From positions 310,001 through 374,000 of the forward strand of contig NZ_JADNYK010000004.1 of NCBI RefSeq assembly GCF_017810075.1: a stretch of DNA of 64,000 nucleotides, read 5' to 3'. Each line of letters begins with the position of its first letter. The stretch's first letter is position 1. The stretch is from Pseudozobellia sp. WGM2. Lineage in GTDB: Bacteria > Bacteroidota > Bacteroidia > Flavobacteriales > Flavobacteriaceae. Made by a program: the position numbers and the translations under genes. Shown piece by piece: positions 44,285-53,916 of this stretch. The notes below the pieces were generated by a model that saw only the letters and a list, made by a program, of their open reading frames with translations, had not been told where the DNA came from and ran no database searches.

Positions 44285-44298
44285 GTATAGTACTATAC
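44285..44298 (-). promoter_or_regulatory. 14-bp palindrome upstream of TonB operon
   Basis: GTATAGTACTATAC is a perfect palindrome about 58 bp before the first gene of the metal-uptake-like operon. Its size and AT content would suit a Fur/Zur- or DtxR-type repressor dimer, but no regulator gene is adjacent. Confidence 0.45.
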
Positions 44299-44418
44299 CA
44301 ATATCACTTAAATTACGAAAAACGCAAGAAAACATAGAGAATCTTAGAATGGCTTTCATACGCACTACTTGACTTCCGATAAATCCTTTCCAATAATTGC
44401 CATTTATGGCAATTAATT

Positions 44419-45528
44419 TCAAGTAGTAAAAATTTCCCAATCTTTAAAAACGGGCTCATAGCCCTGTTTCTTTATCATTTCCCGAATTTCCGCTGTAGAG
44501 CGTTCATCCGAAATTTCAAATTGCTCCAAAGATTCCGGTTCTGCCGTGTAACCTCCGGGATTGGTTTTAGACTCCGCACTAATAGACGTAATTCCCAATT
44601 TTATAATGTTGTTACGGAAGGTTTCACTTTCGCGCGTAGACATGGAGAGCTCCACATCTTCATCTAGTAATCGATAGGCACAAATTAACTGAACCAAATC
44701 CGCATCTGTCATTTCTACCTTTGGCTGTACATCGCCTTGGTGTGGTCTCAACCTTGGAAACGAAATACTATACTTCGTTTTCCAATAGGTCTTTTGAAGG
44801 TATTTTAAGTGCAGTGCCGTATAAAAACTATCTACACGCCAGTCTTCCAAGCCAAATAAGGCTCCTAGTCCTATTTTGTGGATGCCCGCTTTTCCTAAAC
44901 GGTCCGGCGTCTCCAATCGATAATTAAAATTCGATTTTTTCCCTTTGGGGTGATGCACCTTGTAAGTAGCCTCATGATACGTTTCTTGGTATACCAAAAC
45001 GGCATACAGTCCCGCAGCTATCAACTCCTCATACTCCTCTTGGTCCATAGGTTGAACCTCCATACTAATATTGGAGAAATGTGCCTTTATCAACTCAATG
45101 GCATGTTTGATATACGCCACGCCTACTTTTCTATTGGCTTCGCCCGTTACTAGTAAAATATGGTCATAGCCCAATTCTTTTATATGCGCTACCTCTTTTA
45201 ATATTTCGGCATCGCTAAGGGTTTTACGGGGAATTTTATTGGTCATACTAAACCCGCAATAGGTGCAAATGTTCTGGCACTCATTGGACAGATACATGGG
45301 CAGATACATCTGTATGGTGTTCCCAAAACGCTTTTTCGTCAGCTGATGGCTGCGTTGTGCCATTTCTTCTAGAAAAGGCTTGGCCGCTGGAGAAATCAAT
45401 GTTTTAAAATCGTCCAAAGAAATACGTTCCTTTGTAAGAACTGCAGCTACCTCCGTTTCGGTTATGGCATAAATTTCATGCTCTAGGGTATCCCAATCGT
45501 ATTGCTCAAATGTATTTCTAAAAGGCAT
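44419..45528 (-). CDS. thiH: 2-iminoacetate synthase
   Basis: The 369-residue radical-SAM enzyme cleaves tyrosine to 2-iminoacetate for thiazole formation. The cluster motif is CQNICTYCGFS (C-x3-C-x2-C), and ILLVTGEANRKVG and YEPVFKDWE are typical of ThiH. Use of ThiH and not ThiO fits facultatively anaerobic or flavobacterial thiamine operons. It is the last gene of the thiS-thiC-...-thiG-thiH operon, 10 bp after thiG. Confidence 0.95.
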   Translation of the reverse strand: MPFRNTFEQYDWDTLEHEIYAITETEVAAVLTKERISLDDFKTLISPAAKPFLEEMAQRSHQLTKKRFGNTIQMYLPMYLSNECQNICTYCGFSMTNKIPRKTLSDAEILKEVAHIKELGYDHILLVTGEANRKVGVAYIKHAIELIKAHFSNISMEVQPMDQEEYEELIAAGLYAVLVYQETYHEATYKVHHPKGKKSNFNYRLETPDRLGKAGIHKIGLGALFGLEDWRVDSFYTALHLKYLQKTYWKTKYSISFPRLRPHQGDVQPKVEMTDADLVQLICAYRLLDEDVELSMSTRESETFRNNIIKLGITSISAESKTNPGGYTAEPESLEQFEISDERSTAEIREMIKKQGYEPVFKDWEIFTT

Positions 45529-45538
45529 AAGGTCTATT

Positions 45539-46309
45539 TTAGTTTAAAAAGGACGTTAACGGACTGCTCGCTTCCGCCACTTCTTTTACGGGTGCCAATT
45601 TGGCTCGGTAGGCCATTCTTCCCGCCTCAACGGCCATTTTAAAGGCAATGGCCATGTCAACGGGGCTAGGAGATACTGCAATGGCCGTATTGACCAAAAC
45701 GGCATCAGCCCCAAGTTCCATGGCATAAGTCGCATGTGACGGGGCACCAATACCCGCATCTACAATTACCGGTACATTGCTCTGTTCAATAATAATTTTT
45801 AGGAAATCATCCGTTTTTAATCCTTTGTTGCTTCCTATGGGCGCACCCAACGGCATTACACATTGTACGCCAACCTCTTCCAATCGCTTGCACAAAACGG
45901 GATCGGCATGGATATAGGGCATTACTACAAATCCCAATTTCACCAATTCTTCGGCCGCCTTTAGAGTTTCTATGGGGTCCGGTAAAAGGTACCTTGGGTC
46001 TGGGTGAATTTCTAATTTCATCCAGTTGGTTTCCAAAGCCTCTCGTGCCAATTGCGCTGCAAAAACCGCTTCTTTGGCCGTTCTTACTCCTGATGTATTT
46101 GGCAATAGGTTGATATGGTCCGCATTAAGGCTTTTTAGCATATCATCCGATTTGTTCTCAACCTCTACCCTTTTGAGCGCAACGGTAACGAGTTCACTTT
46201 CCGAAGCTAGGACAGCTTCCCTCATTTTTTCGGAACTGGAGAATTTACCCGTACCGGTAAACAAACGTGAAGAAAAAGTTTTATCCGCTATTTGAAGTGC
46301 ATCTGTCAT
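45539..46309 (-). CDS. thiG: Thiazole synthase
   Basis: The 256-residue TIM-barrel enzyme builds the thiazole phosphate ring from deoxyxylulose phosphate, iminoacetate and ThiS thiocarboxylate. The Schiff-base lysine is in [17 protein letters not shown], and [30 protein letters not shown] forms the phosphate site. I chose the ATG at 46309, which avoids overlap with the preceding thiE. Confidence 0.96.
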   Translation of the reverse strand: MTDALQIADKTFSSRLFTGTGKFSSSEKMREAVLASESELVTVALKRVEVENKSDDMLKSLNADHINLLPNTSGVRTAKEAVFAAQLAREALETNWMKLEIHPDPRYLLPDPIETLKAAEELVKLGFVVMPYIHADPVLCKRLEEVGVQCVMPLGAPIGSNKGLKTDDFLKIIIEQSNVPVIVDAGIGAPSHATYAMELGADAVLVNTAIAVSPSPVDMAIAFKMAVEAGRMAYRAKLAPVKEVAEASSPLTSFLN

Positions 46310-46311
46310 AT

Positions 46312-46971
46312 TTAAAAAATTGTTTCCCTGTTCCAAAGTTGTTCGTTCGTAGAAGGTGCTTTCAAAAGATGATGAAAAGCGTTTATTTTATTAAAATCCT
46401 TAGTTATTTCACCAGAAGCCGCTATACCGTACACTCCGGTTTTTAAAATCTCCGGTATGTCTTCTATAGTAATACCGCCAATAGCAATAATGGGCATGTC
46501 CGATTTAAGCTCCTCTACAATGGCTTGATACCCCAAAAGCGATATAATCGGGCTCAAGTTTTCCTTAGTTGTCGTGAACCGAAAAGGTCCCAAACCAATA
46601 TAGTTAACTCCCTTTTTCACCAAAGCCAAGCAATCATCTAAGGTATTTGCCGTTCCTCCAATGATATAACAATCTCCCAAAAGCTTGCGGGCAACCGCGG
46701 AGTCGGCATCGGTTTTACCAAGATGCACACCATCTGCCTTTACTTCTTTGGCAATTTGATAATGGTCGTTGATAATCAATCGCGTTTGAAAATGTGCTGT
46801 AATCTCCCTGGCTTTCTCTGCGGTCTTTAACACCACACTTTTCTTTTCGTTCTTTAAACGCAATTGCACTAGTTCCGCACCAGATGTACAGGCCTTCTGA
46901 ATATGCTCCAGATGGTCTTCCGGTGTTTTTCCTTGTGAGATATAATGCAACTTTGGTATGTTCATAATCAT
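46312..46971 (-). CDS. thiE: Thiamine-phosphate synthase (biosynthetic operon copy)
   Basis: The 219-residue enzyme has the full ThiE pattern: [65 protein letters not shown] and [28 protein letters not shown]. It starts with an ATGA overlap with the upstream ThiE-like gene. It probably performs the coupling step for de novo synthesis while the copy at 35044 serves salvage. Confidence 0.92.
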   Translation of the reverse strand: MIMNIPKLHYISQGKTPEDHLEHIQKACTSGAELVQLRLKNEKKSVVLKTAEKAREITAHFQTRLIINDHYQIAKEVKADGVHLGKTDADSAVARKLLGDCYIIGGTANTLDDCLALVKKGVNYIGLGPFRFTTTKENLSPIISLLGYQAIVEELKSDMPIIAIGGITIEDIPEILKTGVYGIAASGEITKDFNKINAFHHLLKAPSTNEQLWNRETIF

Positions 46972-47597
46972 GTGTTTCTATAAAATTCTTGCATTGCCTT
47001 GAAATCCTCAATGGGCGTTTTGCTGTTCCAGATTCCTCCCAAAACTCCAATTCCTTGAAAACCTAATTTTTGAATTTCATCCAAATTGTTTTTGGTTACG
47101 CCACCCATACCGATTACTTTTTTATCGATATGATTTACATCAAACCCCCTGCCTTTATATCCTTTCTTTGAAATGGATGAAAATACAGGGCTCAATAAAT
47201 GGTAATCAAAATTAAAATTACAGTCTTGCAACTCATTAGGTTCGTGAAAGGAGGAACTTATCGTTTTGATTTTGGCTCTTTCGACTCCCAAGGATGCTAA
47301 ATAATTATTCATTAGGGTTCTGACCTCCTTCAACTCGTTACCTGTCAGCACATCCCTTCTTTTCTGCTCTTGAAAGTGAATTCCCTTTAAATTAAAATCC
47401 GCTATCAATTCATGATACAGGTGTACTACCACGCGGTCATGGAATTTTGAATCTATTTTTTCAAGATATGCTGAATGCCCCTTGTAGTCCTTATCAGGTT
47501 TACGTAGATGATAATACGCCAAACCTTCTTGAAACAACTTGTTCAATAGTTCAAGCTCATTGGGCACATCGATTTCCGGGGCAATCAGAACAATCAT
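46968..47597 (-). CDS. ThiE/TenI-like TIM-barrel protein
   Basis: The 209-residue protein has the thiamine-phosphate-synthase/TenI fold (LAYYHLRKPDKDYKGHSAYLE, LKGIHFQEQKRRD, DYHLLSPVFSSISKKGYKGRG, KVIGMGGVTKNNLDEIQKLGFQGIGVLGGIW). It lacks the substrate-contacting QLR and IIND motifs seen in the two ThiE copies. A TenI-type thiazole tautomerase role is the best guess. Its stop overlaps the thiE start. Confidence 0.72.
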   Translation of the reverse strand: MIVLIAPEIDVPNELELLNKLFQEGLAYYHLRKPDKDYKGHSAYLEKIDSKFHDRVVVHLYHELIADFNLKGIHFQEQKRRDVLTGNELKEVRTLMNNYLASLGVERAKIKTISSSFHEPNELQDCNFNFDYHLLSPVFSSISKKGYKGRGFDVNHIDKKVIGMGGVTKNNLDEIQKLGFQGIGVLGGIWNSKTPIEDFKAMQEFYRNT

Positions 47598-47607
47598 GGA
47601 CTATAAT

Positions 47608-49497
<1,890 letters not shown>

Positions 49498-49540
49498 TTA
49501 ATGTTTGGCAACAATGAGTTAGGTAGTAATACTTCTTTTA

Positions 49541-49744
49541 TCACCCCCCTTGAAAAGCTTGGATAACGAGAATAGTATCTTCGTTTTGAAGAAAAGATGT
49601 TTTCCATTTACTACGAGGTATAACCTGTTGGTTTATGGCCACGGCCACACCGTTCATCGAAGAATCGATTTGTTGAAGAAATTGTTGCACGGTAGTCTCA
49701 ACACCAACTTGCAACCGCTTTTGGTTCATGTTTATCGTTATCAT
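49541..49744 (-). CDS. thiS: Sulfur carrier protein ThiS
   Basis: The 67-residue ubiquitin-like protein ends in the essential Gly-Gly (VIQAFQGG) that becomes a thiocarboxylate. It starts with MITINMNQKRLQV. It is the first gene after the second TPP riboswitch. The activating enzyme ThiF/MoeB is not in the window. Confidence 0.94.
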   Translation of the reverse strand: MITINMNQKRLQVGVETTVQQFLQQIDSSMNGVAVAINQQVIPRSKWKTSFLQNEDTILVIQAFQGG

Positions 49745-49868
49745 ACAGCATAGATTTTACCGTAACGATAGAGGCCAGAAAGTCTTTGAAAAGAAAGTGC
49801 TCCGATAGATATAACCGGGCACCTTATTGAAAAGTGCTGTAAACATTTATTTCAAAATGTTTTTCAAC

Positions 49869-49947
49869 TTTTCCCTTCGACGGTACTAACCGTATCAGGT
49901 TCAAAGGGTCTGTCTCAGTTCACATATCTATGGAACACCCCTAAAGC
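49869..49947 (-). promoter_or_regulatory. TPP riboswitch controlling thiS-thiC-thiE-thiG-thiH
   Basis: The minus strand has GGGGTGTTCC near 49940, CTGAGACAGACCC (49917-49905) and CCTTTGAACCTGAT (49906-49893), then the closing CGAAGGGAA (49878-49870). This is the conserved TPP-sensing aptamer. It lies about 125 bp before thiS, leaving room for an expression platform. Confidence 0.95.
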
Positions 49948-50419
49948 TTACTATACAAATGTATGAAATGAAAAGTCAGAAATGATAATTAACGCTAAAA
50001 ATTCTCTCCAGCTTTAGAAAAAAATGTTTACCCTGTTCTAACCTCTATATTTTCAAAAAACAAGAGAACCCCCTCTAAGCAACTTAAAATCAGCGACTAG
50101 TTTTTTTGAGCTAATAGTAATTTTAAAAGCGTCATCCATTACGATTAATAATAAGGAAATTAGTATCATCATAAGTAGGTAAATTGTTCGTGGGGAACAA
50201 TTTCAATATATAAAAAGGGAAGCGTGGGGCTTCCCTTTTTCTTTGACTTTAAATATGGTTTAAAAGCATTAACAGACAACGGTAACGTTGATTTCTAAAA
50301 TTTTCATTTAAAATTAGGCGTACTAACTTGCAAGTTTTACCATTTCACTTTTTCTTTCAAGTCAGTTTTACATTCATTAGGCTCATCCCGTATTAACGGC
50401 AATATTTAGATTTGTTTTC
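49948..50419 (+). other. Gene-free region with plus-strand hairpin and terminator
   Basis: This 472-bp gap carries the minus-strand thiamine promoter at its left. A hairpin (AAATTGTTC / GAACAATTT, 50181-50203) is followed by a terminator (12-bp stem 50212-50223 with 50229-50240, then a T-rich tail). Both read on the plus strand with no plus-strand gene upstream, so a small RNA of under about 150 nt is possible. Confidence 0.4.
50212..50245 (+). terminator. Orphan rho-independent terminator
   Basis: AAAAAGGGAAGC and GCTTCCCTTTTT form a perfect 12-bp stem with a GTGGG loop, followed by CTTTG. It can also act on the minus strand, but the thiamine operon starts downstream of it. Confidence 0.75.
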
Positions 50420-50872
50420 ATGAACAACAATAAAATTGAGCGCACTAAAATCTTCTTGGCCGAAGATGATATTGATGATAGAGATTTTTTTCTCGATGCG
50501 CTAAAAGAAATAGAAACACCTACAAAAGTGAGAACTTTTGATAACGGAATCGATTTAATGGATGCGCTTTTCTCGACCAAAAATCTACCCGAAATTATTT
50601 TTCTTGATTTGCGTATGCCTCTAATGAACGGATTTGAATGTCTGGCCGATATTCGAAGTTTCAGTCAATTTTCACACATTAACGTGATTGTCTATTCTTC
50701 TGCCTATCATAATCGTGAGGTGAATCAATTAAAAGACGATGGGGCCAACCATTACCTTCAAAAGCCATCAACATATAAAAAGCTTGTGGAGGTTCTGAAC
50801 CTTATCATTCAAAATATAACTTCTGAAGAGAAAAAGACCACGATAGATAAATTTGAGATATTGCTGAACTAA
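50420..50872 (+). CDS. Rcp1-like single-domain response regulator
   Basis: The 150-residue protein is a receiver only: AEDDIDD near 14-20, Asp63 in EIIFLDLRMPLMNG, and a Lys in YLQKPSTYKKL. It closely resembles the regulator at 56514, which follows a PAS histidine kinase. Here the partner kinase is only a remnant about 230 bp downstream, so this may be an orphan left by decay of a duplicated kinase-regulator pair. Confidence 0.88.
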   Translation: MNNNKIERTKIFLAEDDIDDRDFFLDALKEIETPTKVRTFDNGIDLMDALFSTKNLPEIIFLDLRMPLMNGFECLADIRSFSQFSHINVIVYSSAYHNREVNQLKDDGANHYLQKPSTYKKLVEVLNLIIQNITSEEKKTTIDKFEILLN

Positions 50873-51100
50873 TTTTAAGCTATAACTACCTTTCTTGACC
50901 CTTAGGCCAGCCACCCAATCTATGGCCAAACCACTTCACCATTTAAACAACTGTTTTAACTCTTATCTCTTAAATGGATACTTGTAATGGGTACTGTTGT
51001 AGAATAGTATTTTCTCTTCTGCCATACATTACAAAAAAAAACTGATCCGAACATTCATTGAATTTGAAAATGAGCAAAGCCAAAAATGATTTTTTAGTTG

Positions 51101-51184
51101 ACTATTTCTGATGAAGGTGAAGGAATTTCAAAAGAAACTGAAGATAAGTTCTTCGAACCCTTCTTTACCACAAAATCTCTTTAA
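51101..51184 (+). pseudogene. Histidine kinase HATPase fragment
   Basis: The plus strand encodes 27 codons, TISDEGEGISKETEDKFFEP followed by FFTTKSL and a stop. This is the unmistakable N/G1-box region of a histidine kinase ATPase domain. No start codon or rest of the domain is present within the 228 bp after the upstream regulator gene, so it is a decayed remnant. Confidence 0.75.
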
Positions 51185-51203
51185 TGGAATTTTCGAATAA
51201 AGA

Positions 51204-51237
51204 ATGAGCCCCATTTCAAATTTGAAATGGGGCTCAT
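51204..51237. terminator. 34-bp perfect palindrome
   Basis: The sequence is its own reverse complement over 34 bp without any spacer, centred at 51220/51221. It lies 35 bp beyond the stop of the minus-strand ferritin-like gene and after the kinase remnant. It would form a GC-rich stem and probably ends transcription, though T runs are only moderate. Confidence 0.6.
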
Positions 51238-51271
51238 GAAATTTATCTTAAAAAAACAAACTTTTATTTAG

Positions 51272-52099
51272 CTATTCCACAATAAAAAGGCTAGCAATTG
51301 CAACAGCATCATCTCCAGACAATGGCTCATCATAGGCTTCGGTAGAAGCTTCCATACTGAAGGGTTCATCACTGCCGAGCGTTGTAACGTCAAGACCACC
51401 TTGTATCACGTTCTCCTCACCATTATATACAGCTTGGGTCGCTTCGGGCATACCATCTCCGCGTTCATTGCCAGTAATCCATCCCTTAAGTGTTCTAAGC
51501 CTTCTGATTTCTGAAGCATGCATGGCCTCGACGGCATGAATTTGCAAAGCTGGAGTTAAGAAATCGGAGCCTAATAGATTGCCTGCCTGCCCTTTATAGG
51601 CTCTCACGCCCGTATCTTCAAATGCTTGCGCTAAAGCTAATAATTGGGCATACGCAGTTTCTTGACCCACACCATTTTCATTAAAGGGGTCAAAAGTACC
51701 ACCGACAGTAAAATCAAATGTTGGTTTTTCTACCGGTGTCGCGCCAGCACCTTCAAGACCGGCTCTAAGAAAATCTACGTGTGCCTGCTCATGTTTAGAA
51801 ATTTGCATGTAAACAGTTTCTGGTCTACCGCTCGGCAATACACCAGACTGTAGGGCAAGGTCATAGAATTCGTCTTCTAAATATTCTAAAGTCAAAGCCA
51901 ATTGCAATGCACTTACAGGGTCGTTTCCTGACTCTTGTGCATAAGTTTTGTTGGGCATGGTAGCCAAACCGAAGGGAATTGCAGAAAGAGCCGCCTTTTT
52001 ACTAAAGGAACCTAAGGCTCCGAACATGTCACGCCTGGTCGATTTTGAATCAAGTAGTGATTCGTTGGTGAATCTGTCCAAGAATTTTATAATATCCAT
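51272..52099 (-). CDS. Ferritin-like protein with Tat-type signal
   Basis: The 275-residue protein has a twin-arginine motif (STRRDMFGALGSF) before a hydrophobic stretch, and then a four-helix ferritin-like domain: LALTLEYLEDEFYDLAL, YMQISKHEQAHVDFLRAGL, AYAQLLALAQAFEDTGVRAYKGQAG and QIHAVEAMHASEIRRL. The Glu and His residues fit a di-metal site. Exported members of this family are linked to desiccation and oxidative stress in other bacteria. It follows the paralogous gene at 52121 by 21 bp. Confidence 0.85.
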   Translation of the reverse strand: MDIIKFLDRFTNESLLDSKSTRRDMFGALGSFSKKAALSAIPFGLATMPNKTYAQESGNDPVSALQLALTLEYLEDEFYDLALQSGVLPSGRPETVYMQISKHEQAHVDFLRAGLEGAGATPVEKPTFDFTVGGTFDPFNENGVGQETAYAQLLALAQAFEDTGVRAYKGQAGNLLGSDFLTPALQIHAVEAMHASEIRRLRTLKGWITGNERGDGMPEATQAVYNGEENVIQGGLDVTTLGSDEPFSMEASTEAYDEPLSGDDAVAIASLFIVE

Positions 52100-52120
52100 A
52101 GTGTTATATCTTTTTAATGA

Positions 52121-52879
52121 TTAAGGTAAATTGTTTGCTGTGAAGGGCGTAGTTATAAATCCGGTAGCTCCTACTGCCGCAAGTATGGCAGAAGGATCGA
52201 GTGCCGCACTCAGACCTGTATCGGTGGTTACATAATCATCGCCTGCAAAATCAGCAGATCCAGGATTCAAAAGTGTGCGAATTGCAGAAGCGTGCCTAGC
52301 TTCGACAGAAACTATTTTTCCAGCCAATAGAAGATATCCGGGATCTGTAATCAAACGACCTGCACCATTGTAGGCTGCAACACCGGTATCTTCCAATACA
52401 CTTGCAGTGGTGAGTACCTGCTCCCTATTTCCGAAATCCAGGCCACCATAGTCAAACTCGAGTGTAGGAAGCACCAAATTGGCATTGCCGTCTACCGCTG
52501 CAGTAATGGCCGCCTTAAAAAAATCTCTATGGTTTACTTCATGATAGTAAAGATCTGTCAAAACCTGCATTTCCTCATCTGAGATATTACCATAAAACGA
52601 ATTAACTACTTTGGTGTAAAAATCGGCCTCTAATTGCTCAAGAGCATAGGCATAATTTAAAACTCCAAGGTCTCCTTCCCCTAAATCGAATACCATTGGG
52701 TCCGGATTAGGTTCCGGGTCCGGGTCGGGAGTTGGTGATGGTGTCATGGCACCATTGTCATCATTACTACATGCAACCAAAAGACCGGCCCCAACAACGC
52801 CCATACCCCCTAGTCTAAGGAATTGGCGGCGATTTGTAGATTTTTTTACAGGTTCTACCCTAACAATATTTTTTTTCAT
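52121..52879 (-). CDS. Ferritin-like Tat lipoprotein, paralogue of downstream gene
   Basis: The 252-residue protein has a Tat motif (NRRQFLRLGGMGVVGAGLLVAC) ending in a lipobox cysteine, then a Pro/Asp-rich linker (TPSPTPDPDPEPNPDP). The ferritin-like helices parallel those of the following gene: YALEQLEADFYTKVV, YYHEVNHRDFFKAAI, LEDTGVAAYNGAGR and SVEARHASAIRTLL. The two probably arose by duplication and may form a complex at the membrane. Iron or peroxide handling is inferred. Confidence 0.85.
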   Translation of the reverse strand: MKKNIVRVEPVKKSTNRRQFLRLGGMGVVGAGLLVACSNDDNGAMTPSPTPDPDPEPNPDPMVFDLGEGDLGVLNYAYALEQLEADFYTKVVNSFYGNISDEEMQVLTDLYYHEVNHRDFFKAAITAAVDGNANLVLPTLEFDYGGLDFGNREQVLTTASVLEDTGVAAYNGAGRLITDPGYLLLAGKIVSVEARHASAIRTLLNPGSADFAGDDYVTTDTGLSAALDPSAILAAVGATGFITTPFTANNLP

Positions 52880-53311
52880 AAGGCTTTCGTTTTAAAGATT
52901 AGTACTACAATACGTACGGAGAATATGAATGAGGGTTTTACCTCAAACGTTAATTAAAACTTAAGACAGGTGCATGTCTGGATTTTAATTTTAAAAAATG
53001 TTTCATATACTGTATTGAACCAAACGAAATCAGTACTACATTCGATTCATTGATAAGCAAACACATTGATCAATAGAAAAGTTTTGTGATTGTATTTCTG
53101 ACAACCAATTATGGGTATAACAATGCTGTCTCTTGCGGAGTTTAATTGAATAAAGCGATGAATGAATTCCTGATTTCTCTCCCAATAGTGCCATAATTTC
53201 AATTTCAACTGAACTTAAATTCAAATACATAATAACGGTTATGGTTAAAAATCGGTGCGATTGCACCTAGTCGCTCAACAGATGGTTCCTAATTTTATCT
53301 TAAAAAATAAA
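52880..53311. other. Divergent intergenic region before ferritin-like and YtxH genes
   Basis: This 432-bp region must contain divergent promoters. A minus-strand frame of 76 codons (53036-53266) faintly resembles a LuxR-type helix but is not convincing. No repeat was seen. Confidence 0.35.
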
Positions 53312-53671
53312 ATGGGAAACAAGAATAATGGCCAGTTGTTCACAGCTTTGTTGGCCGGAGCTGCTGTCGGTGCTGCCGCAGCTGTTCTTTTCGCACCTAA
53401 AAGTGGAAAAGAAATGAGGTCAACACTAAAAAGAAGTGCTACAAAGGCCTCTAACAATTTGACCAGTGTGACTACGGCACTCTCAAAAAATGCGAGACAG
53501 AACATGGAGGAGAGCAACGATAGCCTTGGATATCTAATTGGTTCTGCGATTGCACAAACCGTAATGACCATTGGGGAAATCGTAGAGTTAGCGAAAATAA
53601 AGTTAGTAGAACTTACTGAAAACGGCAATGACACTGGCGCACTACAACTTCCGCAAAGCAAAAAGAGTTAG
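53312..53671 (+). CDS. YtxH-domain protein
   Basis: The 119-residue protein starts with MGNKNNGQLFTALLAGAAVGAAAAVLFAPKSGKEMR, the characteristic single membrane or glycine-alanine helix and basic APKSGKEMR box of YtxH proteins. The remainder is helical. YtxH proteins are stress-associated in several bacteria. The ATG at 53312 was chosen because it begins the conserved segment. Confidence 0.85.
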   Translation: MGNKNNGQLFTALLAGAAVGAAAAVLFAPKSGKEMRSTLKRSATKASNNLTSVTTALSKNARQNMEESNDSLGYLIGSAIAQTVMTIGEIVELAKIKLVELTENGNDTGALQLPQSKKS

Positions 53672-53916
53672 CGAAAAATCTCTAAATAACTCCGTTTTGT
53701 AAAAGGGTATTTAAGGGTGCAACATTTGAAAGAATGAACCGATCAAGAATGATAGCCAATAGCTAACCTTAACTCCCTAATATAATATTAAAACACAACC
53801 TTAAACTTAACTCACTATTACGATTTTTCTCAAAAACCCTTTTCTTATTCAAAGTTAGAACGAAACCTTTTTACGATTGCAAAGATGGATTTAATGATGA
53901 TATTAAATATGGATAA

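Noticed and set aside
44395-44414. Hairpin AATTGCCA/TGGCAATT as thiH terminator
   Set aside because: No T tract follows on the minus strand, so termination is not supported.
53036-53266. Possible LuxR-type small regulator on the minus strand
   Set aside because: Only the first helix resembles a LuxR domain; the remainder lacks the recognition helix and conserved residues.
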